Part shown: piece by piece, positions 17,790 to 26,240 of the stretch
Layout: the number at the start of each line of letters is the position of its first letter
Position numbering within the stretch: the first letter of the stretch is position 1
From: Candidatus Cloacimonadota bacterium
GTDB lineage: Bacteria > Cloacimonadota > Cloacimonadia > Cloacimonadales > Cloacimonadaceae
Direction: 5' to 3'
Length of the DNA: 48,129 nucleotides
NCBI GenBank assembly: GCA_023421135.1
Contig: JAEZUG010000002.1
Coordinates: forward strand, 1 to 48,129
Translations under genes and position numbers: made by a program
Notes under the pieces: model-generated
Databases searched by the model: none
What the model was told of the DNA's origin: nothing
Seen by the model: only the letters and a program-made list of their open reading frames with translations

Positions 17790-17855
17790 GTTTGCCACCG
17801 AGACAATTAGCAGCCAACCCATCAATAGCGTCGCCACCGCACTCCACGCCCCGTC
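17790..17855 (+). repeat. 67-bp direct repeat, right copy
   Basis: Matches 16038-16104 at about 63 positions. Beyond it the sequence continues into GTCATTCCTG, which is absent from the left copy, so the repeated block has a defined edge. Confidence 0.8.
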
Positions 17856-17944
17856 ATTCCTGAGCGTTGCTTCAAACCAGCAAAGCTGTTTGAAACAATG
17901 AGTCAGGAATCCATGACTTTTACCACTGCACGGCACCTTACGCC

Positions 17945-17998
17945 CCGTCATTCCTGCGACCGGGGACATCGCCAAACCGCTTGCGGTTTGGTAGGGTG
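17945..17998 (+). repeat. Dispersed palindromic element with CCAAACCGC/GCGGTTTGG
   Basis: It begins GTCATTCCTGCGACC, continues through a 9-bp perfect inverted repeat at 17972-17991, and ends in TAGGGTGGG. The same element occurs inverted at 38902-38955, and a partial form lies at 17743-17768. It is a REP/MITE-like repeat. Confidence 0.7.
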
Positions 17999-18102
17999 GG
18001 ATTTCTGGAAACTGGAAATTATTCAATCGTCTCATATCTTTCCCAGCTGCGCATTTACGACCTGTGCACTGTTCACTGCGCGCTAAAAACCCACCCATAA
18101 AA

Positions 18103-18182
18103 CACGCATCTCATACTCATGTGACACGCATGATTTTACATGGGTGTCACATGGGTGTCACATGGGTGTCTCATGGGTGTCG
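18103..18182 (+). repeat. Four-unit array of 11-bp ACATGGGTGTC
   Basis: This is the second copy of the element at 7087-7153, with one extra unit (one of them reads TCATGGGTGTC). Confidence 0.75.
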
Positions 18183-18362
18183 TCTCAGAAAGGAGTCAGA
18201 AGGCGGTCTTTTCAGCGTATCTGCTTCAAGAAAACCAAAAATGGATTGTATAGGCAAGAAAGCCATCTCAACACCATTTCCACTGCAGCCCACGTATCGT
18301 CATTCCTGACTCGTTGTTTAAAACCAGCAAAGCTGTTTGAAACAATTAAGTCAGGAGTCCAC

Positions 18363-18524
18363 GGAGCTTATACTTTAAGAAGGGTAAAATACTCTGTTAA
18401 TCAGGTTTCTGATCATTTTGCTGAGGTTAGCAAAATGATCAATCTGCCCAAAGACGTAATCCGGGAATCAGATGAAGAATCTCAAAAAAGAATGAATCAG
18501 GAAGTATGGGCATTGAGCCTTTGA
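18363..18524 (+). pseudogene. Fragment resembling DinD/BRO-like protein
   Basis: The reading frame gives SVNQVSDHFAEVSKMINL, which resembles the DHF..V.KM region of DinD/BRO-family proteins. The upstream part of the frame is repeat sequence, and the frame ends at 18524 without the expected following domain. I see no start codon with a ribosome site. It is probably a degraded gene; the family is a tentative reading. Confidence 0.35.
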
Positions 18525-18605
18525 TACTCAATACCGAATGAGTTGATCATATCTGCGAAAGCAGCTTGGAGTTATGTAAGTAGATGGGAAAATAGAAAAT
18601 TGGTG

Positions 18606-18634
18606 TTGACAGAATTACAGTGGAATACTTTACT
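18606..18634 (+). promoter_or_regulatory. Promoter upstream of the HTH/restriction cluster
   Basis: TTGACA (18606-18611) and TTTACT (18629-18634) are 17 bases apart, ending 53 bases before the start codon at 18688. Confidence 0.5.
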
Positions 18635-18687
18635 AAACATAGAGAAAAAATAGTATCAGTGAATTACTGATGGGCTTAGGAGGAACA

Positions 18688-18891
18688 ATGCCGAAGAAAC
18701 CGGTAAACGCTGGAAAAGACTGGACACCGCAGGATGTTAGTCACTTGCGTGAATTAGCAAATGGTAATACCCCCACACGAGTAATCGGACTAAAAACCGG
18801 AAGGACTGAGAGTGCTGTGAGGAGCGAGGCAGCCAAACTGGGTATATCCTTAAGACCAGTGAACCAATCTCCTTATAATCGTAAGAAATAG
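18688..18891 (+). CDS. Small HTH/Myb-like DNA-binding protein
   Basis: The ATG at 18688 follows TAGGAGG by 4 bases, giving 67 residues; an in-frame ATG at 18670 lacks such a site. The sequence DWTPQDVSHLRELA..TPTRVIGLKTGRTESAVRSEA is a SANT/Myb-like helix-turn-helix commonly found as a stand-alone small protein. It is 45 bases ahead of the Mod gene and could act as a control protein for it, which is inference. The KK at the end and basic composition fit DNA binding. Confidence 0.65.
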   Translation: MPKKPVNAGKDWTPQDVSHLRELANGNTPTRVIGLKTGRTESAVRSEAAKLGISLRPVNQSPYNRKK

Positions 18892-18936
18892 AAGAAAGGA
18901 CTACAACCTGAAACTGAGTATGACTGGAGTGCGTTT

Positions 18937-20448
18937 ATGCCTACATTGAATTGGATTGGGAAGCAAGACGCGGTGCATGCAGCCGACGAAATTCCCTACC
19001 GGGTTTTAGAACAAGATGAATCACTTTCCTATGGACAGGAAGATAGCGATAACCTGTTGATCCATGGTGATAACCTTGATAGCCTCAAAGCACTTTTACC
19101 GTATTACAAGGGTAAAGTGAAGTGCATCTACATCGATCCACCCTACAATACCCAAAAAGACTTTAAACACTATACTGACAAGCTGAAGCACTCTAACTGG
19201 CTCAGTCTGATCTATCCACGTGTAAAGCTCTTAAAAAAGTTTCTATCTATAGATGGGTCAATCTGGATCAGCATAGATGACGATGAAGGGCATTATCTCA
19301 AAGTGATCTGTGACGAGATATTTGGAAGAGATAACTTCGTGAACAATGTAATATGGGAGAAGAAGTTCTCCCCCCAGCCGGATTCCAGGTGGCTATCTGA
19401 TAGTCATGACCATGTTTTATGTTATGCACGCAACAAGGAAACCTGGAGACCATATCTTTTACCCAGGACGATTGAAATGGATAATCGATACAAGAATCCA
19501 GATAATGACCCTAGGGGAGTATGGACATCTGGGGACTTATCAGCAAGAACTTATTCGGCTGAAACTGATTATCCGATTACAACGCCTTCAGGACGCATCG
19601 TAACTCCACCAAAAAGTAGAAGTTGGGTTGTCTCGCAAGAGGAGTTCACAAGACTTGCTAGGGATAATAGGATTTGGTTCGGAGTACATGGAAAAAATGT
19701 ACCCAGATTTAAACGATTCTTATCTGATGTCCAGGAGGGCTCAGTTTCGAAAACAATATGGTATAGGACTGAGGTTGGTGATAATCAGGAAGCTAAGAAA
19801 GAGACAAAACAGTTTAATGAAGATGACGTCTTCCAAACACCGAAGCCTGAGAGATTGATTGAAAGAGTGTTAATGCTAAGCACAAGGGAAGATGACATTG
19901 TTATGGATTCTTTCCTTGGCAGCGGAACAACTGCTGCAGTAGCTCATAAAATGAAACGGAGATGGATAGGAATCGAAATGGAGGACACAATCTACTCTCA
20001 TTGCGTTCCCAGGTTGAAGCAGGTGGTTGATGGCGAGCAGGGGGGCATATCGAAGGCAGAAGACTGGAAAGGTGGGGGTGGATTCAAGTTCTATCGCTTG
20101 GGTAGTCCCATTTTTAGCTCCGATGGCCAGATCAATCCCGAGGTACGATTTGAAACTCTCGCATCTCATATCTGGTTTTCTGAGACAGGCAGGCCATGGA
20201 CAAAAAGATGCAAATCCCCCCTGATCGGAGCTACTGATAAGGCTGCCTATTACCTGCTGTTTAATGGTATCCTGGGAGATAAATCCATCAATGGAGGGAA
20301 TGTTCTGACCATGAAGCTACTTGCTCAAATCCCGGAACACTGTGGCCGGAAAATAATCTACGGAGAAGCCTGTAGGATTGATGATAACAGGCTTAAGGCA
20401 CTCAATATCGTTTTCAGACAGATCCCTTACTCTGTGAAGGCCAGGTGA
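18937..20448 (+). CDS. mod: Type III restriction system DNA adenine methyltransferase (Mod)
   Basis: The 503-residue enzyme is a beta-class amino-methyltransferase, with motif IV before motif I: DPPY at 67-70 and DSFLGSGTT at 324-332. The target-recognition region is between them (about 120-290) and differs most between relatives. It transfers methyl from S-adenosylmethionine to an adenine. The TRD cannot be decoded to a recognition site from sequence alone. The stop codon overlaps the possible GTG start of Res, so the two are coupled. No ribosome site is obvious at the chosen ATG. Confidence 0.9.
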   Translation: MPTLNWIGKQDAVHAADEIPYRVLEQDESLSYGQEDSDNLLIHGDNLDSLKALLPYYKGKVKCIYIDPPYNTQKDFKHYTDKLKHSNWLSLIYPRVKLLKKFLSIDGSIWISIDDDEGHYLKVICDEIFGRDNFVNNVIWEKKFSPQPDSRWLSDSHDHVLCYARNKETWRPYLLPRTIEMDNRYKNPDNDPRGVWTSGDLSARTYSAETDYPITTPSGRIVTPPKSRSWVVSQEEFTRLARDNRIWFGVHGKNVPRFKRFLSDVQEGSVSKTIWYRTEVGDNQEAKKETKQFNEDDVFQTPKPERLIERVLMLSTREDDIVMDSFLGSGTTAAVAHKMKRRWIGIEMEDTIYSHCVPRLKQVVDGEQGGISKAEDWKGGGGFKFYRLGSPIFSSDGQINPEVRFETLASHIWFSETGRPWTKRCKSPLIGATDKAAYYLLFNGILGDKSINGGNVLTMKLLAQIPEHCGRKIIYGEACRIDDNRLKALNIVFRQIPYSVKAR

Positions 20449-20450
20449 TA

Positions 20451-23066
20451 ATGTTGATACTAAAGAACTATCAGAAAGCCACTATCGAAGCTACTAGTTC
20501 GTTCCTCGAGTCTGTCTTGGTGAAGGGTCCTGAAAGGGCATTTATCGAATCTAGAGCTACTCCGGGATTGCCTGTCCCTGATTACCGGACAAATGGACTG
20601 GGGGACATTCCCTACTTTTGTCTCCGTGTTCCGACTGGAGGAGGAAAAACTCTCCTGGCTTCGTACCTGCTTCGTTCTGTTGCCCATGATTATCTGATGA
20701 AATCTAAGATGATGGTGTTATGGCTAGTACCAACGAATATTATCTTGAGCCAAACCCTGAAAGCTCTCCGTGAAGCCAGGCATCCCTACAGAGAAGCAAT
20801 TGACGACTATTTTGGAAGCAGCGTATCTATCTTTGGTATATCTGAGATTTCCACTATTACTCCGGATGTGCTTGAAAGTGATCTCTGCATAGTTGTTGGA
20901 ACCATCCAGTCTCTGAGAACTGAGTCAACAGATGCCAGAAACGTCTATGACCATTGGGAAGTATTCGAAACTCACTTTACAGAATTGAAATCTATCCCTG
21001 AAGCTCTGGAAAAAGATGAGAACGGAAACCTCAAGTTCTCATTTGCAAATATATGCAATATGCACAAGCCCGTGATAATAATGGATGAGGCTCATAACGC
21101 CAGAACCAAGCTGTCGTTTGATGTGTTGAAACGCTTGGCACCATCTTGTGTAATAGAGTTGACTGCTACTCCCAATACTACTCGGGATAATGGCAGCAAC
21201 GTTCTTTACAGTGTTACAGCCCTTGAGTTGAAATCGGAAGATATGATTAAGCTGCCCATAGTTCTAACAGAGCATAGCCACTGGCAATCAGCCGTGAGTG
21301 GGGCAGTTATGACTTTGAGCAGATTGCGGGCTGAAGCCAAAGCAGAAGATCAGTATATCCGCCCAATTGTCCTTTACCAGGCACAGCATAAAGGAAACGA
21401 AATTACCTATGATGTGCTTCTTGATTACCTTGTTAATCAGGAATTCATCCCACGAGAGAAGATAGCCATTGCAACCGGAGAGATCAGGGAGTTGGAACAC
21501 CTAGATCTGTTTGATCCGCATTGCCAAATTGAGCATATCATCACAGTTGAAGCCTTGAAGGAAGGTTGGGATTGCTCTTTTGCATATGTGTTTTGTTCCG
21601 TTTCCAGCAGATCATCTCAGAAAGATGTTGAGCAACTCTTAGGCAGGGTTCTTCGAATGCCCTATGCAACCAAGAGGAAGAGTCCTATCCTGAACTTGGC
21701 TTATGCGCATATATCTTCTCCTGATTTTGCTCTGGCAGCAAAATCTCTACAGGACACATTGGTAGATAAGCTGGGTTTCGAGAGATTTGAAGCAGACTAC
21801 TCTGTTGTTAGCGGGCACAATGCCAAGAATTCATCAGATCAAATTGATCTCTTTGACGATAGCCAGGAGCGAGAAATAGCTGTTAGAGAGATAAACACGG
21901 AGATGTTATCGAAAAGGGTCTTGGAGCAGCTCACTGTTAATCCCACAGATTATGGCTCTGTGATTAGAATAACTGGTAGCATCGATTCCGAGATGGAAAA
22001 CCAGATACTTACGGCAGTCCCGGAATCTGAGAAATCCTCTGTAAAGAAGAAGATTGATCAGATAAGACTCTCAGAGATTGATTATGGACAGATTATTCAA
22101 CCTAAATTTCCCTCTTTCAGAGTACCTCGACTTTCATATAAAGATGACCAGAATGTTATTCCGCTTGAACAAGATGACTTCCTGGATTTTGGTCAATGGG
22201 ATCTAAACAGGTTTTCGGCTGAACTGCCGGAATTTCAGATATTGGAAGAGGATAATATCTGGATGATAGATGTAGATGCTCAGAGTAGAATCAAGCTTGC
22301 ACACGATCATTCCATAGACCAGATTAAGATTGATCCAAAGATTGATGAGATGACCATGTCTGAGTTAAGCCTATGGCTGGATCGTAATGTTGATCACCGG
22401 GACATAGTTCAAGCCAAATCACTTAATTACATATCAAGAACTCTCAAGTTCCTGATTGAAGTTAAGGGAATTCATCTGGAGCAGCTTCTTGCTGCAAAAT
22501 TCTATCTGGCAAAAGCAATTACCCACAAGATCAATGAACATAGAAGAACTGCCAGGAAAGAAGGATATCAATCCATCATTTTTGAATCAAACCCGAACTT
22601 GGTTGTTGATTTCAATTATGGCTTTGATTTTAACCCTGGCTTGCCACACTATCCTTTAACCCAAGCTCATAGTTCTTCAAGATACACCTTTAAAAAGCAC
22701 TATTACGAAGTAGTATCCTCAATGAACGGTGAAGAGGAAATCTGCGCCATCATTTTAGACTCGCATCCAAAAGTGAAGTTCTGGATAAGAAATCTTGAGT
22801 GTAAGCCTGAACAGGCGTTTTGGCTGCCTACTTCCACAGATAAGTTTTACCCGGATTTTATTGCTCTCCTGAATGATGGGCGTTTATTGGCCATTGAGTA
22901 TAAAGGAGAAATGCTCCAAACAACGGATGACACTAAAGAAAAGGAACTTGTTGGCTTCGTCTGGATGAAACAGAGCAATGAGAAATGCCTGTTTCTGATG
23001 GCAGTTAAGAAGAATGGCAGAGGTCTTGATCTTAAGAGTCAGATTGAAGAGGTGATTGGAGGATGA
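20451..23066 (+). CDS. res: Type III restriction endonuclease (Res) helicase-nuclease
   Basis: The ATG at 20451 gives 871 residues; a GTG at 20445 overlaps the Mod stop and is equally possible. Walker A is PTGGGKT (61-67) and the DEAH box is at 212-215. Helicase motif VI-type residues EQLLGRVLRMP lie near 400. The C-terminal nuclease is the PD..ExK type: P801-D802, E816 and K818. Res uses ATP to translocate or communicate along DNA and cleaves when it meets another complex. It works with Mod, which supplies the target recognition. Length and layout are those of a full enzyme, without visible damage. Confidence 0.9.
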   Translation: MLILKNYQKATIEATSSFLESVLVKGPERAFIESRATPGLPVPDYRTNGLGDIPYFCLRVPTGGGKTLLASYLLRSVAHDYLMKSKMMVLWLVPTNIILSQTLKALREARHPYREAIDDYFGSSVSIFGISEISTITPDVLESDLCIVVGTIQSLRTESTDARNVYDHWEVFETHFTELKSIPEALEKDENGNLKFSFANICNMHKPVIIMDEAHNARTKLSFDVLKRLAPSCVIELTATPNTTRDNGSNVLYSVTALELKSEDMIKLPIVLTEHSHWQSAVSGAVMTLSRLRAEAKAEDQYIRPIVLYQAQHKGNEITYDVLLDYLVNQEFIPREKIAIATGEIRELEHLDLFDPHCQIEHIITVEALKEGWDCSFAYVFCSVSSRSSQKDVEQLLGRVLRMPYATKRKSPILNLAYAHISSPDFALAAKSLQDTLVDKLGFERFEADYSVVSGHNAKNSSDQIDLFDDSQEREIAVREINTEMLSKRVLEQLTVNPTDYGSVIRITGSIDSEMENQILTAVPESEKSSVKKKIDQIRLSEIDYGQIIQPKFPSFRVPRLSYKDDQNVIPLEQDDFLDFGQWDLNRFSAELPEFQILEEDNIWMIDVDAQSRIKLAHDHSIDQIKIDPKIDEMTMSELSLWLDRNVDHRDIVQAKSLNYISRTLKFLIEVKGIHLEQLLAAKFYLAKAITHKINEHRRTARKEGYQSIIFESNPNLVVDFNYGFDFNPGLPHYPLTQAHSSSRYTFKKHYYEVVSSMNGEEEICAIILDSHPKVKFWIRNLECKPEQAFWLPTSTDKFYPDFIALLNDGRLLAIEYKGEMLQTTDDTKEKELVGFVWMKQSNEKCLFLMAVKKNGRGLDLKSQIEEVIGG

Positions 23067-23257
23067 TTTGGCCAGGTTCGTAAATATGGATTGAACTCTC
23101 AATGGAATTCTATTGCCTTGCCTTGATCTCTTAATTGGTAGTACATCAATATTATTTATGCTCCATCCCTGTCTAGTGGGTCGATCACCCAAGAGTGTTG
23201 ATAGAATTCCGCAAAGCCGTAAGTGATTTCAGGAATATGGATATATGAATCTTTTTC

Positions 23258-23285
23258 TTGACATTCAAAAGGATTCTCAGATAAT
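23258..23285 (+). promoter_or_regulatory. Promoter of the small protein - HD phosphohydrolase operon
   Basis: TTGACA (23258-23263) and GATAAT (23280-23285) are 16 bases apart, one of the best promoter matches in the window, and give the HD pair a start separate from Mod/Res. Confidence 0.65.
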
Positions 23286-23296
23286 GGGCGTAGATG

Positions 23297-23319
23297 GATT
23301 GGAAGTGGTTCTTCCAATC
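23297..23319 (+). promoter_or_regulatory. Leader hairpin GATTGGAAG/CTTCCAATC
   Basis: A perfect 9-bp stem with 5-nt loop sits about 5 bases after the predicted transcription start and 28 bases before the ATG of the small gene. There is no following T-run. It could stabilise the RNA or be an operator. Confidence 0.5.
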
Positions 23320-23346
23320 ACATGAAAAAAGGGAGTATGAGGTTAT

Positions 23347-23664
23347 ATGTGCCATGTCATCGATATTGACAACCTGATCTTCAACGTTTCTCAGGTAAAA
23401 GGAACTAGGGAAATTTTGTTTGAAGACTTAGTATCCTACCGCTTTTTTATTGAAAAGAGTATCCCCCACCTTTACATTAAGGTTACAAAAGATGCTTTGT
23501 TTAGAAACTTATCGAGCTATGGGGGGCTTATGACGTACGACAAACCCAGGATTACGCTCACCCGAGATTTTTCAGTAGTACGAGACTATTCAAACAAAAC
23601 ACTCCCCCCCCAAATTAGAGATGAATATCTGAAATTAGTTGAAGAAGCAGTAGCCAGCAATTAG
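23347..23664 (+). CDS. Uncharacterised small protein, partner of HD phosphohydrolase
   Basis: This 105-residue protein has GAGGT 5 bases before its ATG. It has no signal peptide or membrane segment, and a mixed alpha/beta composition with a charged C-terminus (REIL..LTRDFS..VEEAVASN). I do not recognise a family. It ends 13 bases before the HD gene and shares its promoter, so the two are probably functionally linked: inhibitor, sensor, or accessory subunit are all possible. Codon usage looks like that of the neighbouring accessory genes. Confidence 0.6.
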   Translation: MCHVIDIDNLIFNVSQVKGTREILFEDLVSYRFFIEKSIPHLYIKVTKDALFRNLSSYGGLMTYDKPRITLTRDFSVVRDYSNKTLPPQIRDEYLKLVEEAVASN

Positions 23665-23677
23665 TTGGAGGTGTAGA

Positions 23678-25081
23678 GTGAAAATTGTTCGGGACACTGT
23701 GCACGGCTATATTAAGATTCCTAAGAAGTATTTTGATGCACTAATTGATACAAAGATATTCCAAAGGCTTCGGCGAATAGAACAAACTTCCATGCGAATC
23801 TTGTATCCTTGTGCTCACCATGACAGGTTCTCTCATAGTATTGGGGTTTACCACCTAGCTTACCTTTCAATTCAAAGCATTGAACAGAACTCTGATGTGA
23901 TAAAAGGAATGCTGGATAAGCCAGACTATAAGAAGATAAAGGAGTCTTTTCTAATAGCAAGTCTGCTCCATGACTGCGGGCATGCCCCCTTTTCTCATAG
24001 AACCGAACATTTCTATGACTTACAGGGAGTGTTGATTGAAGCCTTTAGTGAACTATTCAAGGATAATGGATTACGCCAGTTAGTAAAGAAGACAGGGCCC
24101 AAGCCGCATGAGTATGCAAGTGCTTATCTATGCATGACTCTGTATCGTGATGCTATTATCAAACTTGGGGGTAATCCTGAGCTTGTTGCATTGATGATCA
24201 TAGGGTGTAAGTATTCATCGAGTAAAAGTTTACCTGATATTCAGTCTTTATCTAACGTGTTTATTCGCCTGTTGAATGGCCGACCAATTGATATAGATCG
24301 CTTGGACTACTTGTTGAGAGACAGATGGGCTTCTGGAGTGGCATCTTACAGTGTGGATGTTATGAAACTGATATCGGGAATCTCGGTCATTTATTCAGAA
24401 GAGTCATATGAACTAGTATTCCATAAGAACTCAATTAACGCAGTTCAGAGTGTAAACGATGCCAGGAACCATTTCAGATTATGGGTGTATGGTCATCAAA
24501 AAGTCAGATACGATGATTACCTGTTAGACAAGTCCATTAAGAAGATGGACAAGTTGCTATCCGAAAATGGCAGCACATCAGCCCTGAGCAAGATATATAG
24601 CATGGATAGATTTAAAACTCCAGAACGGATTGGTAATTTTTCTGTTCACTTACCAACTGATGACGATATCATTTACATGCTAAAGTCCCTTCAGGCGGAT
24701 ATTCCAGAGTTTGATCAGTGGCTGTACAGGCAAAATCATCGAACTCCAGTCTGGAAGAACCATATAGATTTCTTTCACATTTTCGATGGTGTAGACCCTG
24801 AATTAATGCGTAAGAATAACGTGCTTAGAGCTGCTGCGGGAGAGGTTGAAAAGGAGTATGACAAAGAAGTGATTTTCATTGATGTGGAGCCCGGGCTCAC
24901 TGAGATAGATAGAAATCAGTTGAAAATAATGGTTGATGGCAAACCGGTATGTTATAGTAGGCTCACTCAAAAGACCAGCTCACCAATCCCTCCAAACTAT
25001 TATTTCTATGGCTATCTAAAGAAGGGCTCAATAGTGACTAATCAAGAGGTTATATCAGAACTGATACGGAAAGTTAGATAA
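23678..25081 (+). CDS. HD-domain (SAMHD1/dGTPase-like) phosphohydrolase
   Basis: The start is GTG at 23678, with GGAGGT 7 bases upstream (467 residues). The metal site is complete: RFSHSIG with His53, HDCGHAPFSH with His98-Asp99, and DIDRLDYLLRD with Asp207. This matches SAMHD1- and dGTPase-like triphosphohydrolases, which hydrolyse dNTPs or related phosphates; some bacterial versions stop phage replication by depleting dNTPs. Residues 320-467 form a C-terminal region without clear relatives to my eye. The substrate cannot be told from sequence. The location next to a type III restriction system and its small partner gene supports a defence role. Confidence 0.8.
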   Translation: MKIVRDTVHGYIKIPKKYFDALIDTKIFQRLRRIEQTSMRILYPCAHHDRFSHSIGVYHLAYLSIQSIEQNSDVIKGMLDKPDYKKIKESFLIASLLHDCGHAPFSHRTEHFYDLQGVLIEAFSELFKDNGLRQLVKKTGPKPHEYASAYLCMTLYRDAIIKLGGNPELVALMIIGCKYSSSKSLPDIQSLSNVFIRLLNGRPIDIDRLDYLLRDRWASGVASYSVDVMKLISGISVIYSEESYELVFHKNSINAVQSVNDARNHFRLWVYGHQKVRYDDYLLDKSIKKMDKLLSENGSTSALSKIYSMDRFKTPERIGNFSVHLPTDDDIIYMLKSLQADIPEFDQWLYRQNHRTPVWKNHIDFFHIFDGVDPELMRKNNVLRAAAGEVEKEYDKEVIFIDVEPGLTEIDRNQLKIMVDGKPVCYSRLTQKTSSPIPPNYYFYGYLKKGSIVTNQEVISELIRKVR

Positions 25082-25192
25082 TCTTGTTTCATCATAGCGG
25101 TAGGAATGGATCCTATACTGAAACGAATGGCTAGGATCGTATCAAGGATATTCAGCTCCATAGAGCGTAAACTCTCTTTATGCCACATCTTG

Positions 25193-25217
25193 AACTATTC
25201 GATGATTTCGAATAGTT
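25193..25217. other. 10-bp perfect inverted repeat downstream of the HD gene
   Basis: AACTATTCGA (25193-25202) and TCGAATAGTT (25208-25217) flank a 5-nt loop 111 bases after the HD stop. Only a weak T content follows, so it is at best a factor-assisted terminator. Confidence 0.45.
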
Positions 25218-25536
25218 GCTTCTGGTTCCGGTTTGCTGCCTAGGCTTTGGATCATATGTTTCGTGTTCCGTCTGCGGCAGTTGTAAAGGAATTCTTTGCT
25301 ACTGAGCTAGGATTAAGGCTCCTATATCTGGAATGATACTATGTGATCATTGGGTAATTGTCCAGCGGTTTTCAGAATTATATCGAGGCTGTAATGGCGA
25401 TTGTTTCTTTTGAGTTGGCGGTTTGCTCTGGTTTGAACTATTAAGTAATTCTTAACAGTTGAAGCAGAGTCTATCTCTAACAGTTGAGCTTGGGTTTGCA
25501 AAACTCAAGCATCTATCAAACTAGTCTGTATCATAG

Positions 25537-25588
25537 TCGGTTACATGGTCGGTATCTTGATCGGTTACATGGTCGGTATCTTGGTCGG
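25537..25588 (+). repeat. Tandem 24-bp repeat built from 12-bp TCGGTNNCNTGG units
   Basis: Units 25537-25560 and 25561-25584 are identical except for the last base. Each has two related 12-bp halves. A truncated fifth half-unit follows. Confidence 0.7.
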
Positions 25589-25742
25589 TCGGTTTGATAA
25601 ATGCCTGGTGAACAAGAAAATCCACCATGATAAGCTGCGCTCATGATCGGTATAGATTATCGGTAAAGGAGAGCCGTTATCCCGGCAAGTATGGATGATT
25701 TTGGGGATCCCGGATGTACATCGGTTATATTGATTGGGCTGA

Positions 25743-25787
25743 ACTCACCTCCGGTATGTGGACTATGTGTCAACCTGCTGGGCGTGA
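25743..25787 (-). repeat. Orphan copy of the abiE promoter region
   Basis: About 35 of 43 aligned bases match 14396-14440, including ACCTCC, ATGTGGAC and TGTCAAC. No AbiEi coding follows on the minus strand, and the distal -35 has been lost. It is probably a decayed remnant. Confidence 0.5.
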
Positions 25788-26104
25788 ATATGGACTAGGC
25801 TCCGGACCTTAAGAGTGAAAAATCTCACTTGTCCAAGGGGCTGATGAGAATCACGTTACGAGTTTGCGGAAAAGATTCCACAGGAAAGTGTCACCTGAAG
25901 AGCGAAAGTGTCACCTATATAGAAGTGAGGGGAGGACTCTCGATGTACGATTTATGATGTACAATGTACAATCGAGTGTTGACGTGGTGTCGTGGTGGCT
26001 CCACTGCAGATCTTTGAAACAGTGTATAGAGTGATTTTGAATTTACGATTTACGATGTAGGATGTACAATTGAGTGGTGACGGGATGACGTGGAGACGTG
26101 GGGA

Positions 26105-26236
26105 AAACACCCTTGATTTTGTGCGATGAACACAGTTAAACACCCTTGATTTTGTGCGATGAACATGGCAAAACACCCTTGATTATTTGCGAGGATGAGT
26201 CAAAAACAAGCTTGACAGATTTCCTTATCCGCAATT
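26105..26236 (+). repeat. Array B: four 33-bp tandem repeats directly upstream of the second DUF4143 ATPase gene
   Basis: Units start at 26105, 26138, 26171 and 26204 with an exact 33-bp period and no spacers. Units 1 and 2 are nearly identical (AAACACCCTTGATTTTGTGC), unit 3 has changed after CTTGATT, and unit 4 only keeps AAACA..CTTGA. Unit 4 carries TTGACA (26212-26217) where units 1-3 read CTTGAT. The repeat sequence differs completely from array A (10409-10510), yet position, period and promoter overlap are the same. Confidence 0.85.
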
Positions 26237-26240
26237 AACT
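26212..26240 (+). promoter_or_regulatory. Promoter of ATPase B, -35 within the last tandem repeat
   Basis: TTGACA (26212-26217) and TTAACT (26235-26240) are 17 bases apart. The -10 ends 30 bases before the ATG at 26271. Confidence 0.6.

Larger units (their letters stand above)
17509..18687. other. Repeat-rich gap between RhuM and the restriction cluster
   Basis: About 1.18 kb. It contains a heptamer array (17697-17725), CCAAACCGC palindromes (17743-17761, 17972-17991), the right 67-bp repeat (17790-17855), paired copies of a repeat containing AACCAGCAAAGCTGTTTG (17855-17915 and 18297-18360), the 11-bp unit array (18103-18182), a probable DinD/BRO-like remnant (18363-18524) and the promoter of the next gene (18606-18634). 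No intact gene is supported. Confidence 0.7.
23067..23346. other. Gap between Res and the small-protein/HD operon
   Basis: About 280 bases. It contains a promoter (23258-23285), a perfect 9-bp hairpin (23297-23319) and the GAGG ribosome site of the next gene. I see no further gene or terminator after Res. Confidence 0.6.

Noticed and set aside
18144..18524. 126-residue plus-strand gene
   Set aside because: Its first half is the 11-bp array and a dispersed repeat; only the end looks protein-like and is recorded as a remnant.
25390..25640. A short membrane-like frame read through the TCGGT repeat
   Set aside because: No start codon or ribosome site, and the hydrophobic pattern comes from the repeat itself.
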